Assembly (NCBI GenBank): GCA_021413735.1
Contig: JAIOPV010000119.1
Location: 62,001 to 126,000, forward strand
Source of the DNA: Planctomycetota bacterium
GTDB lineage: Bacteria; Planctomycetota; Planctomycetia; Gemmatales; Gemmataceae
Reading direction: 5' to 3'
Length of the DNA stretch: 64,000 nucleotides
Shown here: positions 50,606 to 59,762 of the stretch, piece by piece
Position numbering within the stretch: the stretch's first letter is position 1
Layout of the letters: the number at the start of each line of letters is the position of its first letter
Position numbers and translations under genes: made by a program
The notes under the pieces: model-generated
Told to the model about the DNA's origin: nothing
Database searches by the model: none
The model's input: the letters and a program-made list of their open reading frames with translations, nothing else

Positions 50606-52330
50606 TTGGTGAACGCCGACCCGACCCAACTGCCCGGAACCGAAGTACACGCCCCGTGGCCTCGCTTCGGATGGGTCGTCATCGGAGTTGTGTTCCTGAT
50701 CGGGTTCGTCAATTTCCCGCTTCAGGTCGTCGGAACAAAGCTCGATCACGTACCCGGCTTTATTGACAATCGCCTGAACAATTTTGTCCTCGAACATGGC
50801 TATCGGTATCTGACAGGACGTGCGGCATCATTTTGGGATGCTCCGTCCTTTTATCCTCGTCGCGGTGCGACCGCCTGGTCTGACGCACACATTGGAATGC
50901 TGCCGCTGTACTCAGCGCTGCGGCTCGCAGGCTGTTCCCCGGAGCAGGGTTTGCAAGGGCACTTCCTCGCGTGCTTCGTGCTGAACTACATTGCGGCGGT
51001 GTGGGCACTGCGGCGACTCGGCTTCCGTCCCGTGGGCGTTGCGGCGGGGGCGTTCGTATTCACGTTCGCGTTACCTGTCGTCGGGCACATCATCCACATG
51101 CAACTCTTGCCGCGGTTCCTGGTTCCGCCCGCGATCGTCTTCGCCTGGGAATTCTTGCGTTTGCCGCACGCCCGACAACTTGCCTGGCTCGCCGCGTGTT
51201 GCGTCGGACAACTCTATCTCACGGTCTACATTGGGTTCATGCTGGTGCTGTTGCTCGCGGGCGGGTTGCTGGTCACGTTGGTTCGGTTTCGGAAAGAGAT
51301 CCCCTGGGATGAACTGCGTCGGCCGAATGGGCGAGAATTGGCGAAACGGGCTGCGGTGGTGGTGTGTTCGGCAGTGGCGATTGTGCCATTGCTCCATCAC
51401 GGTGCCGAGGACAAAGGGACGCATGTAGCGTGGATTCGTCATGCTGCCCCCCGGCCAGCATCATGGCTGACCGCACCAAATGTCGGCATCTTGGCTCCGA
51501 ATTCGGTGCGAGATTTCCAGCAGGGCGAACACGAATTGCTCATCGGCTATGTGCCGCTTGTGGCGATTCTCGGCGTTGTGGTTCTGGGGGTGCGGCCGAG
51601 TCGTCTGGCAACTCCACACGGCGCAGCTGTTGCGGCAGCGTGGACAGCGTTACTTCTCGCGATCTTCGTCACGCGGATCGGGCCACTCTGGGCCTACGAA
51701 CCGCTCATCTATCTGCCCGCGTTTGAACGCGTTCGCATCGTCTCACGGATCGTGATGGTGCTGCTTTTTCCTGCTGGTGTCGCGTTGGCGTGGGCAGTCG
51801 ATTCTCTCGTGGGGTATGCACTGCGAACGGGTCGCGTGCCTGCGCTGGTTGCCATCGTCTCGATGTTGGCCCTGGTTGTTGTGGATCAGCGGTTGGTGCC
51901 GGTTCGCGGTTACGAGGCCGAGTGGGGCGTGCATCGGGATTCCCTGGCAACTTTGAATGCCTGGCAAGCACAGATCAAGGAAGTCATCGGCGAACATCCT
52001 CGACCGAAGGTGGTCTATGTGTTTCCCACTGCGGGCCACGCACCCCACGATTTAGTTGGGCTTCAAACTGAGACGATGCGTGCGACTCAGGACTTGGGGA
52101 TTCCCTGCGTCAACGGATACACCGGGAACATGCCGTATCGCTGGTACTTCTTTTCGGGCTACCGTTCCCTCCTCGGCTGGCTGACCGAGACCAACGACAC
52201 ACCAAGCGAACAACTCGCGGGGTTGGTCGTCATTGGGTGTCCGGTCCCCGATATTGATCCCGTCTACGAAGGGCTGATGCGAACGGTCTACCCGCCGCGT
52301 GTTCTCGGGAATCCAGTCGGCTCGAAATGA
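50606..52330 (+). CDS. Polytopic membrane protein of unknown function
   Basis: 574 residues; start TTG 50606 or GTG 50609, both with GGAG about 9-12 nt upstream. About ten membrane segments, with a soluble C-terminal part of about 130 residues (EVIGEHPRPKVVYVFPTAG; NGYTGNMPYRWYFFSGYRS). The first outside loop has FIDNRLNNFVLEHGYRY and SFWDAPSFYPRRGATAWSD, the Asp-rich pattern of GT-C-fold proteins, but I cannot assign a known family. Divergent from the GT87-like gene and convergent with the next GT87-like gene. Confidence 0.7.
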   Translation: MVNADPTQLPGTEVHAPWPRFGWVVIGVVFLIGFVNFPLQVVGTKLDHVPGFIDNRLNNFVLEHGYRYLTGRAASFWDAPSFYPRRGATAWSDAHIGMLPLYSALRLAGCSPEQGLQGHFLACFVLNYIAAVWALRRLGFRPVGVAAGAFVFTFALPVVGHIIHMQLLPRFLVPPAIVFAWEFLRLPHARQLAWLAACCVGQLYLTVYIGFMLVLLLAGGLLVTLVRFRKEIPWDELRRPNGRELAKRAAVVVCSAVAIVPLLHHGAEDKGTHVAWIRHAAPRPASWLTAPNVGILAPNSVRDFQQGEHELLIGYVPLVAILGVVVLGVRPSRLATPHGAAVAAAWTALLLAIFVTRIGPLWAYEPLIYLPAFERVRIVSRIVMVLLFPAGVALAWAVDSLVGYALRTGRVPALVAIVSMLALVVVDQRLVPVRGYEAEWGVHRDSLATLNAWQAQIKEVIGEHPRPKVVYVFPTAGHAPHDLVGLQTETMRATQDLGIPCVNGYTGNMPYRWYFFSGYRSLLGWLTETNDTPSEQLAGLVVIGCPVPDIDPVYEGLMRTVYPPRVLGNPVGSK

Positions 52331-52342
52331 TGTGGTGCAACA

Positions 52343-52370
52343 TGTTCTTCGCCGCAAGCGGCGAAGAACA
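52343..52370. terminator. 13-bp hairpin of the GCCGCAAGCGGC family
   Basis: Arms 52343-52355 and 52358-52370 (core TTCTTCGCCGC) are perfect reverse complements around AA. It lies between two convergent genes (stops at 52330 and 52376) and is probably shared. Confidence 0.85.
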
Positions 52371-52375
52371 AAACC

Positions 52376-53647
52376 TTATTCCGCGCCCGAGTCCACCGGT
52401 TCGATTCGGAGAGGGTTCATCGGGCCGGTCAACACCACGAGCGCGAACAGAGCCACCCCAAGCGGATGATGCGCCGAGAAGCCGAACATCTCCTTCATCG
52501 TCATCCACGGCACGAGATGCCCCGCGAGAAGGCACACAGCAATTCCGCCACGGTACCGATACCCACCCAGGAAGAGATCGCGGACCCACGGCACCGCCGC
52601 AGCGAGAAACATCAACTCGTACACCAACACTTGCGAACACAGCACCGCGCCCGCAGCCGTCGCAGCCGTTGCCCACGCAGCTGAGGGCCACGTTCGACTC
52701 ACCGCCCACCGACCAATCAGCAAGCCGTACCACACCAGATACCCGGCCACGGTCGTCACGGCACTGAGTTCGATCAACGGGCCGCCGCTCGCGAACAGCA
52801 ATCGGTTCCAGCTCACGATCGACGGGTTCAATTTCACCTGGTTGAACTTCACCGCTTCGCGTGTCGTCGGCAGGAAATCGAAATACTCCTTGAGGAACAA
52901 CGGCGAACCACCGATCACAGTTGCTCCCACCGCATTCAGCAACGCCACCAACGCGATCAGCAACAGAGTTGGTCGCCAGCCGGCCAGAAACCACAGCAGC
53001 GGAATCAGCGACAGCGCGAGATGCGGCTTCACGAATGGCAGCACCCACAGGGTCGCGGTCAGATACGGCAGACCGCGATCATACGCGAGTAGTCCTGCCG
53101 CCACGCACCCGAGGAACAACACGCTCGTCTGACCTGTGGGGAACACGATCTCTCGCGCAATGGACGGGTCGATGAGCAACAGAAACGGAACGATGACCCA
53201 GAGCACGGCGGGCGGCTTCGGTGCATTTCGCGGATACAGCGCCAGCGGAAGACGTGCGATGAAGTAGCCCGCGAAGCCGTTCACGACGGCCCATGCGATC
53301 TTCGCCCAGAACCACGGCAACATCGCGAACGGCATGTACAGTAACGCGGCCATCGGCGGCAGGAAGTAGCCGCAGTTCTGCGAGAAACTCTTCTCGATGG
53401 GTTCGTCGGCGGACGGCGGAAACTGCTCGGCGACGTGCTGGCGAATCGTGGGGATGTTGTAAGGGTTCTCGCCCCTCACCGCGAGTTGGGCACCCAGTCG
53501 ATAGATGAAGAAGTCGCGTGGGTCGCCGTCGGCTGGCCCGAGAGCGCTCACCAATCCCAGCAGAAAGAACACCAACGCGGCGACGATTGCGGGCCAGTGA
53601 TCGGGAATCGCCTTCGGACTGGCTGGGCTTGGCTGGGCGTCAGTCAC
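52376..53647 (-). CDS. DUF2029/GT87-family membrane mannosyltransferase-like protein
   Basis: 423 residues from a GTG start with GGAG 8 nt upstream. About ten membrane segments. Family-like features: RDFFIYRLGAQLAVRGENPYN near residue 45 (acidic luminal loop), PFGQTS-like PTGQTSVLFLGCVAAGL, and WVLPFVKPHLALSLIPLLWFL. GT87 enzymes add mannose or related sugars from polyprenyl-phosphate donors. The start overlaps the E2 gene stop by 8 nt, an odd partner for a glycosyltransferase. Confidence 0.85.
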   Translation of the reverse strand: MTDAQPSPASPKAIPDHWPAIVAALVFFLLGLVSALGPADGDPRDFFIYRLGAQLAVRGENPYNIPTIRQHVAEQFPPSADEPIEKSFSQNCGYFLPPMAALLYMPFAMLPWFWAKIAWAVVNGFAGYFIARLPLALYPRNAPKPPAVLWVIVPFLLLIDPSIAREIVFPTGQTSVLFLGCVAAGLLAYDRGLPYLTATLWVLPFVKPHLALSLIPLLWFLAGWRPTLLLIALVALLNAVGATVIGGSPLFLKEYFDFLPTTREAVKFNQVKLNPSIVSWNRLLFASGGPLIELSAVTTVAGYLVWYGLLIGRWAVSRTWPSAAWATAATAAGAVLCSQVLVYELMFLAAAVPWVRDLFLGGYRYRGGIAVCLLAGHLVPWMTMKEMFGFSAHHPLGVALFALVVLTGPMNPLRIEPVDSGAE

Positions 53648-54917
53648 CGATCTTCTCCGGCAGGAGGAGCAGAGCCGGAGCTTGCAGATACCGCAGCACT
53701 GCGTTGCCGAACGCAGCCCCGATCGCGCCGTCCACCACACGGTGATCGAACGAGAACGAAAGATACAGGAGGTCGGCCGGCTTCAGTTCGCCGTGCGAGT
53801 CGTACACCGGTCGCTTCACCACGCGGCCGACGCCCATGATGCCGACTTCCGGAAAGTTGATGATCGGCGTCGAGATCAACCCGCCGATGCCGCCCACGGA
53901 AGTCACGGTGAACGTGCCGCCCTTGAGGTCGTCGAGTTTGCTCTTGCCGGTCTTCGCGGCGTTGCCGAGTTGGTCGATCTCGGTTGCGATCGCGAGCAGG
54001 TCTTTCTTGTCCGCGTTCTTGATGACTGGAACGATCAGCCCTTGCGGCGCTGCGACGGCGAAGCCGATGTGATAGCGATCGTGCAACACGACTTCGCCAG
54101 CTGCCTCGTCGAAGGTGCTGTTCACGATGGGCACTTCTTTCAACGCCCGTGCGGCGGCTTTCACGAAGAACGCGAGGTACGTCAGCTTCACGCCGGCGGC
54201 GCTCAGTGGCTCACGCAGTTGGCTTCGCAGCCGAACGAGGTCGGTGAGATCGCACTCCTCGATGTACGAATAGTGCGGGATGTGCCGTTTCGCTTCGACC
54301 ATGTGCTCGGCGATGCGTCGTCGAAGGCCGACGAGTTTTTGCCGGGTGCCCGCGACACCAAAATCGAGCTTGGACGTGTCGGTCTTCGATGCGGCTGTGG
54401 CTGAATGATCCTTGCTGCTCGGCCGTGGCTTGATGAGCGGCGCGAGGTCTTCGATGAGGATGCGACCACCGGGACCAGTGCCATGAACGCGAGTCAGGTC
54501 GATCCCGAGCTTGCGGGCAAGCAGTCGCACGGATGGAGCTGCGGGAGGAAGTTTCTCGGGTGCCGCGTGGCCGTTGGTGGTTGATGCTGGGCGAGCGGCG
54601 ACCGGAAGGTCGACCGTGGAGGCTACCGGCACTCTCACGGTCGCCGCTCGCCCGGAATCGCCTCCGTTTGTTTGGCTCAACTCGCCGACAGGGTCGTAGC
54701 TCAGGATCACTTGCCCGACCTTGATCTTCGTTCCGGGGGCGGCGGACAACGCGGTGACAGTTCCGGCGAATCGCGCGTGGACTTCCATGCTCGCCTTGTC
54801 GGACATGACCTCGGCGAGTCCTTGCCCGCGCGACACGGCATCGCCAGGGCGAACGAGCCAGCGGACGAGTTCGACCTCGAACAGTCCTTCACCGACCGGG
54901 GGGAGTTGGAAATCCAT
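53640..54917 (-). CDS. Dihydrolipoamide acyltransferase (E2) of a 2-oxoacid dehydrogenase complex
   Basis: 425 residues; ATG 54917 with GAGG upstream. A lipoyl domain (MDFQLPPVGEGLFEVELVRW, lipoyl lysine in MSDKASMEV), a Pro/Ala linker, a peripheral E1/E3-binding domain (VRLLARKLGIDLTRVHGTGP) and the catalytic chloramphenicol-acetyltransferase-like domain ending FSFDHRVVDGAIG with His and Asp at the active site. Only one lipoyl domain, as in branched-chain and 2-oxoglutarate E2s, so pyruvate, 2-oxoglutarate or branched-chain substrate is open. No E1 or E3 gene is near, which is unusual. Overlapped by the following GT87-like gene. Confidence 0.92.
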   Translation of the reverse strand: MDFQLPPVGEGLFEVELVRWLVRPGDAVSRGQGLAEVMSDKASMEVHARFAGTVTALSAAPGTKIKVGQVILSYDPVGELSQTNGGDSGRAATVRVPVASTVDLPVAARPASTTNGHAAPEKLPPAAPSVRLLARKLGIDLTRVHGTGPGGRILIEDLAPLIKPRPSSKDHSATAASKTDTSKLDFGVAGTRQKLVGLRRRIAEHMVEAKRHIPHYSYIEECDLTDLVRLRSQLREPLSAAGVKLTYLAFFVKAAARALKEVPIVNSTFDEAAGEVVLHDRYHIGFAVAAPQGLIVPVIKNADKKDLLAIATEIDQLGNAAKTGKSKLDDLKGGTFTVTSVGGIGGLISTPIINFPEVGIMGVGRVVKRPVYDSHGELKPADLLYLSFSFDHRVVDGAIGAAFGNAVLRYLQAPALLLLPEKIGD

Positions 54918-54952
54918 CGGCGAAACCTCGTTCACGCGGAACCACGTGCCAC

Positions 54953-54964
54953 GCCGCAAGCGGC
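54953..54964. repeat. GCCGCAAGCGGC element
   Basis: A 12-bp member of the family at 5872-5917, 36044-36083, 39290-39306 and 52343-52370, in the 5' region of the E2 gene. Otherwise 54965-55153 shows only the TGCCAGACTC/GAGTCTGGCA inverted repeat (55106-55115/55144-55153) ahead of the transposase remnant. Confidence 0.75.
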
Positions 54965-55153
54965 GAATCCTCGATCCTTAGAACTGATGGCGCAATGAAG
55001 GGCCGTGTCGTTGATCTTGAAGAACCGTTGTTCCCCCTCACCCAACGCCGTTAAGGATTCTTCTCCGTGACTCGGGCTGGTTTGAACAGTTGAACCAACA
55101 AAAAATGCCAGACTCTCCGCACATCCGACAACACGTCAGAAAGGAGTCTGGCA

Positions 55154-55416
55154 ATGGAACCCAAAACCACTCAGCCGCGACCAATGACGATGATCTCAGG
55201 AAAGCCGTCAACTGGGTTCTCACGAAGGATAGTTTCACCGATCTTCGGCTCCCCGGCAACGTCAAATGGACCGCCCTTGCCTTGGTGCGACACGCTCGTT
55301 TGCGCCGATGCAGGATTTTATGGCTACCACTTCTGGCAGAGCATTCGCAATCACGGTCACCAGTTCCTCATCCGCGTGGGCAGCAAGGTTCGTCTGCGCC
55401 GATCATCACGCCCCCC
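55154..55416 (+). pseudogene. IS4-family transposase remnant
   Basis: AAAGGAG lies upstream of ATG 55154. The first residues (MEPKTTQPRP) are followed in another frame by DDLRKAVNWVLTKDSF and FTDLRLPGNVKWTALALV, the N-terminus of IS4-type transposases. After an internal deletion near 55290, the original frame resumes with LVCADAGFYGYHFWQS and HQFLIRVGSKVRLRR, a block from late in the catalytic region including its Asp. At least one frameshift and the loss of most of the catalytic core make it inactive. Inverted repeat TGCCAGACTC precedes it. Confidence 0.8.
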
Positions 55417-55467
55417 GACCCGGAACACCTGACCACGTTTCGCAGGGAGAGGGCAAAACAAGCGCAG

Positions 55468-56304
55468 TCACAACACGAATCTGAACACGACCGCGACCAA
55501 CAGCGCGAATACCACGATGTACACGGCAAGGCGAATCGTGTCGTCGAGTGTTCGCCGTGCCAGCAACCGCCGCAACGCCGCCCGATCTCCCGACTCAATC
55601 GCAATCTGAAGGTTCAACTCGTAGCTGCTCGACGGGTAATCTCGCACAGCTTCTTCACTGAGAGGCTTCGAGTCACCACCAGCACCCACCAGCGACGGCC
55701 CCGCGACGAGATGCAGTTTCAGTTCGTCGGAGAACGCGAACGACGCTGGCCAGCGTTCCGCTCGCGTGCGATCTGGCAGCAGTTGCCACACATCGCGAAC
55801 CAACTTCTCGTCTGGCACATCACGCCGCAACACTACCCGGTTACCATCGACGATCGCCTGTGCAGCCGCGAGCAACAGCGGACCGTCGCCGTGCTTGAGA
55901 ATGCTGTCGAGCTGCTCGATGGTGCGTTCGGGCAGCACTTCCACCGGCCACGCCAGTTCCGGAAGTGTTCCCGTCGCGGTCCAGTTGGCAGGGTAGCGGT
56001 CGGAGATCACGAACGGATCGCCGAGATGCTTGTAGAGTTCGCGACCCAACAGCAGGAAGCGGAACCCCAGCAGATCGCCGGAGCCTGGGCGATCTTCGAC
56101 TCGCACCACCGCGATGTGATCCTTCCCGAACGGACACGCGAAGTGAGCGAGTGGGCACCGCACGCCAGCCGGGCGGGAGCCGAACAGCGTTGCGATGCGT
56201 TCGGTCTCGGCGGTGTCGAAATCGGGACTGCTCGCGACAACCTTCACCCCGCGAGCATCGGCGACGGCGATAGCTTGCTGAATCCGCAGATCGGGAAGAC
56301 TCAT
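55468..56304 (-). CDS. Tail-anchored protein of unknown function
   Basis: 278 residues from ATG 56304, overlapping the upstream gene's stop (ATGA). The N-terminal 250 residues are soluble: [46 protein letters not shown]-type helix [18 protein letters not shown], and [20 protein letters not shown]. One membrane segment at the extreme C-terminus ([20 protein letters not shown]) would leave the rest in the cytoplasm. The LLP-x-RT and ASFAF blocks recall an uncharacterised planctomycete family, and faintly the bacterial GAP1-like family, but this is not a secure match. Last gene of a four-gene operon. Confidence 0.65.
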   Translation of the reverse strand: MSLPDLRIQQAIAVADARGVKVVASSPDFDTAETERIATLFGSRPAGVRCPLAHFACPFGKDHIAVVRVEDRPGSGDLLGFRFLLLGRELYKHLGDPFVISDRYPANWTATGTLPELAWPVEVLPERTIEQLDSILKHGDGPLLLAAAQAIVDGNRVVLRRDVPDEKLVRDVWQLLPDRTRAERWPASFAFSDELKLHLVAGPSLVGAGGDSKPLSEEAVRDYPSSSYELNLQIAIESGDRAALRRLLARRTLDDTIRLAVYIVVFALLVAVVFRFVL

Positions 56305-57407
56305 ATCAGGAATTCGCGGACGGTGGTAACTCGGTGTTGCGTCGCAGCAGCGAAGACCGCCTCGCACAACGCCACCGTTTCGATGTTATCGCGCCCCGAG
56401 ATTTCAGGCTCGCGAGTATCCTCGACCGCGACGAGCAACTGTGCCATCGTGCCGACGAACGCATCGGGGAACCACACGTCATCCCAGCGTGGCCGAAACC
56501 ACATGCCGGGATGTTGCCGCGTGCTGAAGTCGAGCGTACTTGGCTCGCGAGCGGGGTACTTCGGCCAGCCGATGGTGCCCTGCATCAAGCCGTCGGTGCC
56601 TTCGATACGCCACTTGATTCCGTTGTCGCCGGCGACGCCTTCCTTGCACGGACCTGCCCAAACGTCGTCCCAGGAACTCGCACGCGGCCCGCTCTCGTAT
56701 TCGAGGATGTACAGGTTGATGCCGTCGCGGTGCGGAAACTTCGTGCGTGGATCGGGACGTGTGCTGGCGAGAACGCGGTCGGGGGTGCCGAGCCAGTAGC
56801 GGAACGTGTCGAGATGATGAATCGACATGATAAACGTCGAGAGGCTTTCCATGCCCTCAGCCCACGGCATCCAGTGCGGCACGGCTCGCATGTCGATCGT
56901 GGCGAGAACGACTTCGCCGAGCCAGCCGCGGTTCAGGATGTCTTTCGCGGCTCGCACCGACTGATCGAACCGCATGTTCTGGTTGACCGCCAGCATGATA
57001 CCCGCGTCGGCACACAGCGTCACGAGCTGCTTCGCGTCCGTCACCGACAGGGCGAGTGGCTTCTGTGCGAGGATGCCGCGTAGCCGACCTTTGCCAAGTT
57101 CCACGGCTTGCCGAATGAGATCGGGTTGCTGTTCGGGCGGCACCGCAACATCGAGGATTTCGATTTGCGGATCAGCGAGCAGTGCGTCGATTGTTTCGTG
57201 AACGGTGGGAATGGCGTGGCGAGCCGCGACTTTGTGAGCCGTGGCAGGATTGCGACTCGCGATGGCGACCGGATTGAAGCCCGCGTTGCGGTACGCCACG
57301 AGATGACAGTCGGCGATGATGAACCCGGCACCAGCGCAACCGATTCGCCAATCTTTGCGGCGTGGGAGCGTCGGTCGGATGTTCAGCGCGAGATCGGGAG
57401 AGGACAT
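56301..57407 (-). CDS. Gfo/Idh/MocA-family NAD(P)-dependent oxidoreductase
   Basis: 368 residues from ATG 57407, overlapping the upstream stop (TAATG). Rossmann loop [15 protein letters not shown] near residue 22, [16 protein letters not shown], catalytic EKP replaced by QKPLALS near 112 ([10 protein letters not shown]), and a C-terminal alpha/beta domain ([27 protein letters not shown]-like segment). The usual Lys of EKP is present as QKP, so activity is likely. Such enzymes oxidise or reduce sugars and cyclitols; the substrate is unknown. Its operon neighbours do not identify a pathway. Confidence 0.9.
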   Translation of the reverse strand: MSSPDLALNIRPTLPRRKDWRIGCAGAGFIIADCHLVAYRNAGFNPVAIASRNPATAHKVAARHAIPTVHETIDALLADPQIEILDVAVPPEQQPDLIRQAVELGKGRLRGILAQKPLALSVTDAKQLVTLCADAGIMLAVNQNMRFDQSVRAAKDILNRGWLGEVVLATIDMRAVPHWMPWAEGMESLSTFIMSIHHLDTFRYWLGTPDRVLASTRPDPRTKFPHRDGINLYILEYESGPRASSWDDVWAGPCKEGVAGDNGIKWRIEGTDGLMQGTIGWPKYPAREPSTLDFSTRQHPGMWFRPRWDDVWFPDAFVGTMAQLLVAVEDTREPEISGRDNIETVALCEAVFAAATQHRVTTVREFLI

Positions 57408-58087
57408 TACTTCTTCCCCAGGATGAGATCGACGACCCAACAGCCGCGAACGTGTTCGCCGGGCTGTCGGCAGTGGTTGAGGATGTCGTCGTTATCGCAA
57501 CCGGCGTCTTGAAGAGCATCGCCCAGAATCGGCATTCGGTCGAAAGCCCGCTCTTCGTAGGTGCCTGCCGCGAGAAGCTGGACGGTGGACGTGAGCCAGG
57601 TGTGCTCCACGAGAATGCGACGGAATGCCCGTGGTCCAAAGATGTCTCGCAAAAGCTGAGTATGCTCGGCTACTAATTCTGCTTCGAACGGTCGGTAATT
57701 GGTGTCGTAGTCGTCGCCTAATGCCCAGTGCGCAACGCTTGCAGAACAACAAATTGCCTCGACGCTGTCATACCTCTGGTGGGAGATGAGCTTGAGAATC
57801 CGTGGGATTAGTGTTGGCGTAAATTCCTTGTCTTCCTCAAGTTCTCGTTCATACATATCAAGCAGCGTTCGCTTCACCGCTGCACGAGCCATTTCATCCA
57901 AACGCCCGTCTGCGTGCTTCTCTGCGAACTCCACAGCATTTCGCAGTCGCACATCAAGAAACGCATCCCAACTCAAGCGGCAGCAAGCAATGCCAAAGAG
58001 ACGCAGCTTTCGGTCGCCTGCAGCTGGTTGAAGTGCGTCCAGCATCAGCTCAGGATCAGCACACACAAGCCATGCCGCTTCGGTCAT
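57407..58087 (-). CDS. Planctomycete-specific protein of unknown function
   Basis: 226 residues: [108 protein letters not shown], ending [14 protein letters not shown]. This pattern recurs many times in Gemmata-type genomes with no assigned function. Helical, Cys-rich, no membrane segment. It overlaps the next gene (TAATG) and lies 18 nt after the Uma2-like gene. Confidence 0.8.
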   Translation of the reverse strand: MTEAAWLVCADPELMLDALQPAAGDRKLRLFGIACCRLSWDAFLDVRLRNAVEFAEKHADGRLDEMARAAVKRTLLDMYERELEEDKEFTPTLIPRILKLISHQRYDSVEAICCSASVAHWALGDDYDTNYRPFEAELVAEHTQLLRDIFGPRAFRRILVEHTWLTSTVQLLAAGTYEERAFDRMPILGDALQDAGCDNDDILNHCRQPGEHVRGCWVVDLILGKK

Positions 58088-58105
58088 GGTGCCCTCGGCG
58101 GTTGG

Positions 58106-58708
58106 TCACTTCCGTGGGTCGATGAGCAGCGAGAACTCCGGTAGCAGCTTCGTCGTGAAAGTCGAACCGAATGGGAACCGTCGCACCACCCAGCGTTTGC
58201 CATGCCGACGGTGCTGAATCAGCGTGGGCTCCGCTGCGTTCTCGCGACCATCGAGAACCCAGTATTCCTTGATGCTCGGCACCCCAAGGTACAACTCGAC
58301 ATTGCGTTCCAGGTCCTTCTCCGGATCGCTCATCAGAACTTCGCAAACGAGAATAGGGCTGACTTCCGACCACTTCATCCCACCGAACTGCCGATCCAAC
58401 GGGTAATCCTCGTAGGCTGCGATGTCGGGTTCTGGCACCGTTGTGTCTGGGCGAAGATGGACGAATACGCGGCCCTTGTTGGTCACCCGATTCAACGGCG
58501 ACTCATCCGTTCGCGAGTATTCCCACAGCTTCTCGAAGAGCCACAATTCGAGAGCGTTCTCGGTCGGGTCAGGTTCCGTGGACACGTAGAGCCTCCCGTC
58601 GATGATCTCGTATCTGTGCCCCGGTTCAAAGTCGGCTTCGTCGAATTCCTCCAATGTCAGCGGTCGACCATGGTCGGTCGGGCCGAGCTTCAATTGCACC
58701 GTTGCCAT
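58106..58708 (-). CDS. Uma2-family (PDDEXK-type) endonuclease-like protein
   Basis: 200 residues. Uma2 (DUF820) signatures: LTLEEFDEADFEPGHRYEII, DGRLYV, VPEPDIAAYED (acidic metal site), and LVCEVLMSDPEKDLERNVEL with YLGVPSIKEYWVLD. The fold is the restriction-endonuclease-like core (Asp, Glu-x-Lys replaced by EV-L). Uma2 genes are expanded in cyanobacteria and planctomycetes; their role is unknown, and they may be selfish or defence-related. First gene of the operon 58708-55468. Confidence 0.9.
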   Translation of the reverse strand: MATVQLKLGPTDHGRPLTLEEFDEADFEPGHRYEIIDGRLYVSTEPDPTENALELWLFEKLWEYSRTDESPLNRVTNKGRVFVHLRPDTTVPEPDIAAYEDYPLDRQFGGMKWSEVSPILVCEVLMSDPEKDLERNVELYLGVPSIKEYWVLDGRENAAEPTLIQHRRHGKRWVVRRFPFGSTFTTKLLPEFSLLIDPRK

Positions 58709-58731
58709 GTGCGGTCCTCCAATTCAATGAC

Positions 58732-59661
58732 TCACGCCAGCACCCGCAGCTCTCGCGGCAACGGGAAGCTCACGTGCTCCTCGCGAACCACTCGCGACTC
58801 CACCTCGGCCCCGAACTTCGTTCGCAGATACTCCACGCAATCCTGAACGTGATCCTCCGGAGCACTCGCACCCGCAGTAATCAACACCGTGTCGGTCGGC
58901 TTGAACCAGTCGTCATGCAACTCCGTGACGCGGTCGATGAGATACGCCGTCTTGCCCACCGAACGAGCCAGTTCCGCGAGCCGCTGGCTGTTCGAACTGT
59001 TCTGGCTGCCCAGCACCAGCACCACGTTCGCCTCCGGGACGATGTCGCGGACCGCCTCCTGACGGTTCTGCGTCGCGTAGCAAATGTCGTCCTTGTGCGG
59101 GCCAACAATGTGCGGATACCGCACCCGCAACGCATCAATCACCACCTTCGCCTCGTCCACACTCAGCGTCGTTTGCGTCAGGAACGCCAGCTTCGCGTCG
59201 GCCGGCAACGTCAACGCCTGCACGTCCTCGACATCCTCCACCAGCACCATGTTCGCGGGTGCCTCGCCCATTGTGCCGATCACTTCGTCGTGCCCCTCGT
59301 GGCCAACCAGCACAATCGTGAAGCCATCGCGTGCGAACCGCACCGCCTCGTTGTGAACTTTCGTCACGAGGGGGCACGTCGCGTCGATGGCGCGCAGGTT
59401 GCGTTCAGCCGAGTGTTTGCGGATCACAGGCGACACGCCGTGAGCACTGAACAAGACGGTGCCGCCGTTGGGCACCTCGGAAATGTCGTCCACGAACACG
59501 ACGCCGCGTCCGCGGAACCGTTCGACGATCGGCCGGTTATGGACAATCTCGTGATAGACGTAAAGCGGGCTGCCGAACTTGGTGAGAGCTTTCTCCAGGC
59601 TCTCGATCGCCATGTTCACGCCAGCACAGAAACCCCGCGGGTTCGCCAGGATAATCTTCAT
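58732..59661 (-). CDS. ispH: 4-hydroxy-3-methylbut-2-enyl diphosphate reductase
   Basis: 309 residues. IspH (LytB) makes IPP and DMAPP in the last MEP-pathway step, using a [4Fe-4S] cluster bound by Cys12 (NPRGFCAG), Cys96 (DATCPLV) and Cys194 (DDICYAT), all present. HEIVHN (His41), FSAHGVSP (His74) and HEGHDEV (His124/Glu126) form the substrate site. SSNSQRL and GASAPE close it. Transcribed alone; the 23-nt gap to the Uma2 gene on the same strand suggests possible read-through into that operon. Confidence 0.97.
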   Translation of the reverse strand: MKIILANPRGFCAGVNMAIESLEKALTKFGSPLYVYHEIVHNRPIVERFRGRGVVFVDDISEVPNGGTVLFSAHGVSPVIRKHSAERNLRAIDATCPLVTKVHNEAVRFARDGFTIVLVGHEGHDEVIGTMGEAPANMVLVEDVEDVQALTLPADAKLAFLTQTTLSVDEAKVVIDALRVRYPHIVGPHKDDICYATQNRQEAVRDIVPEANVVLVLGSQNSSNSQRLAELARSVGKTAYLIDRVTELHDDWFKPTDTVLITAGASAPEDHVQDCVEYLRTKFGAEVESRVVREEHVSFPLPRELRVLA

Positions 59662-59714
59662 CGTTGCCCTCCGTGAGTGGGGTTATGGTACTCCCCAGGC
59701 GCACACCGTGCCAA

Positions 59715-59724
59715 CCGCAAGCGG
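59715..59724. repeat. CCGCAAGCGG element
   Basis: Ten-base core of the GCCGCAAGCGGC family, located in the ispH upstream region. The rest of 59662-60029 is the nested inverted repeat below; no gene is seen. Confidence 0.65.
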
Positions 59725-59762
59725 CATAGGAAGGCAACTCAGCGGTGGGATGAGGAAATCGG

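Noticed and set aside
53682-54404. Long plus-strand frames antisense to the E2 and, at 26816-28069, to the cytochrome gene
   Set aside because: Typical high-GC shadow frames; they have no ribosome site or domain, while the minus-strand genes carry clear family motifs.
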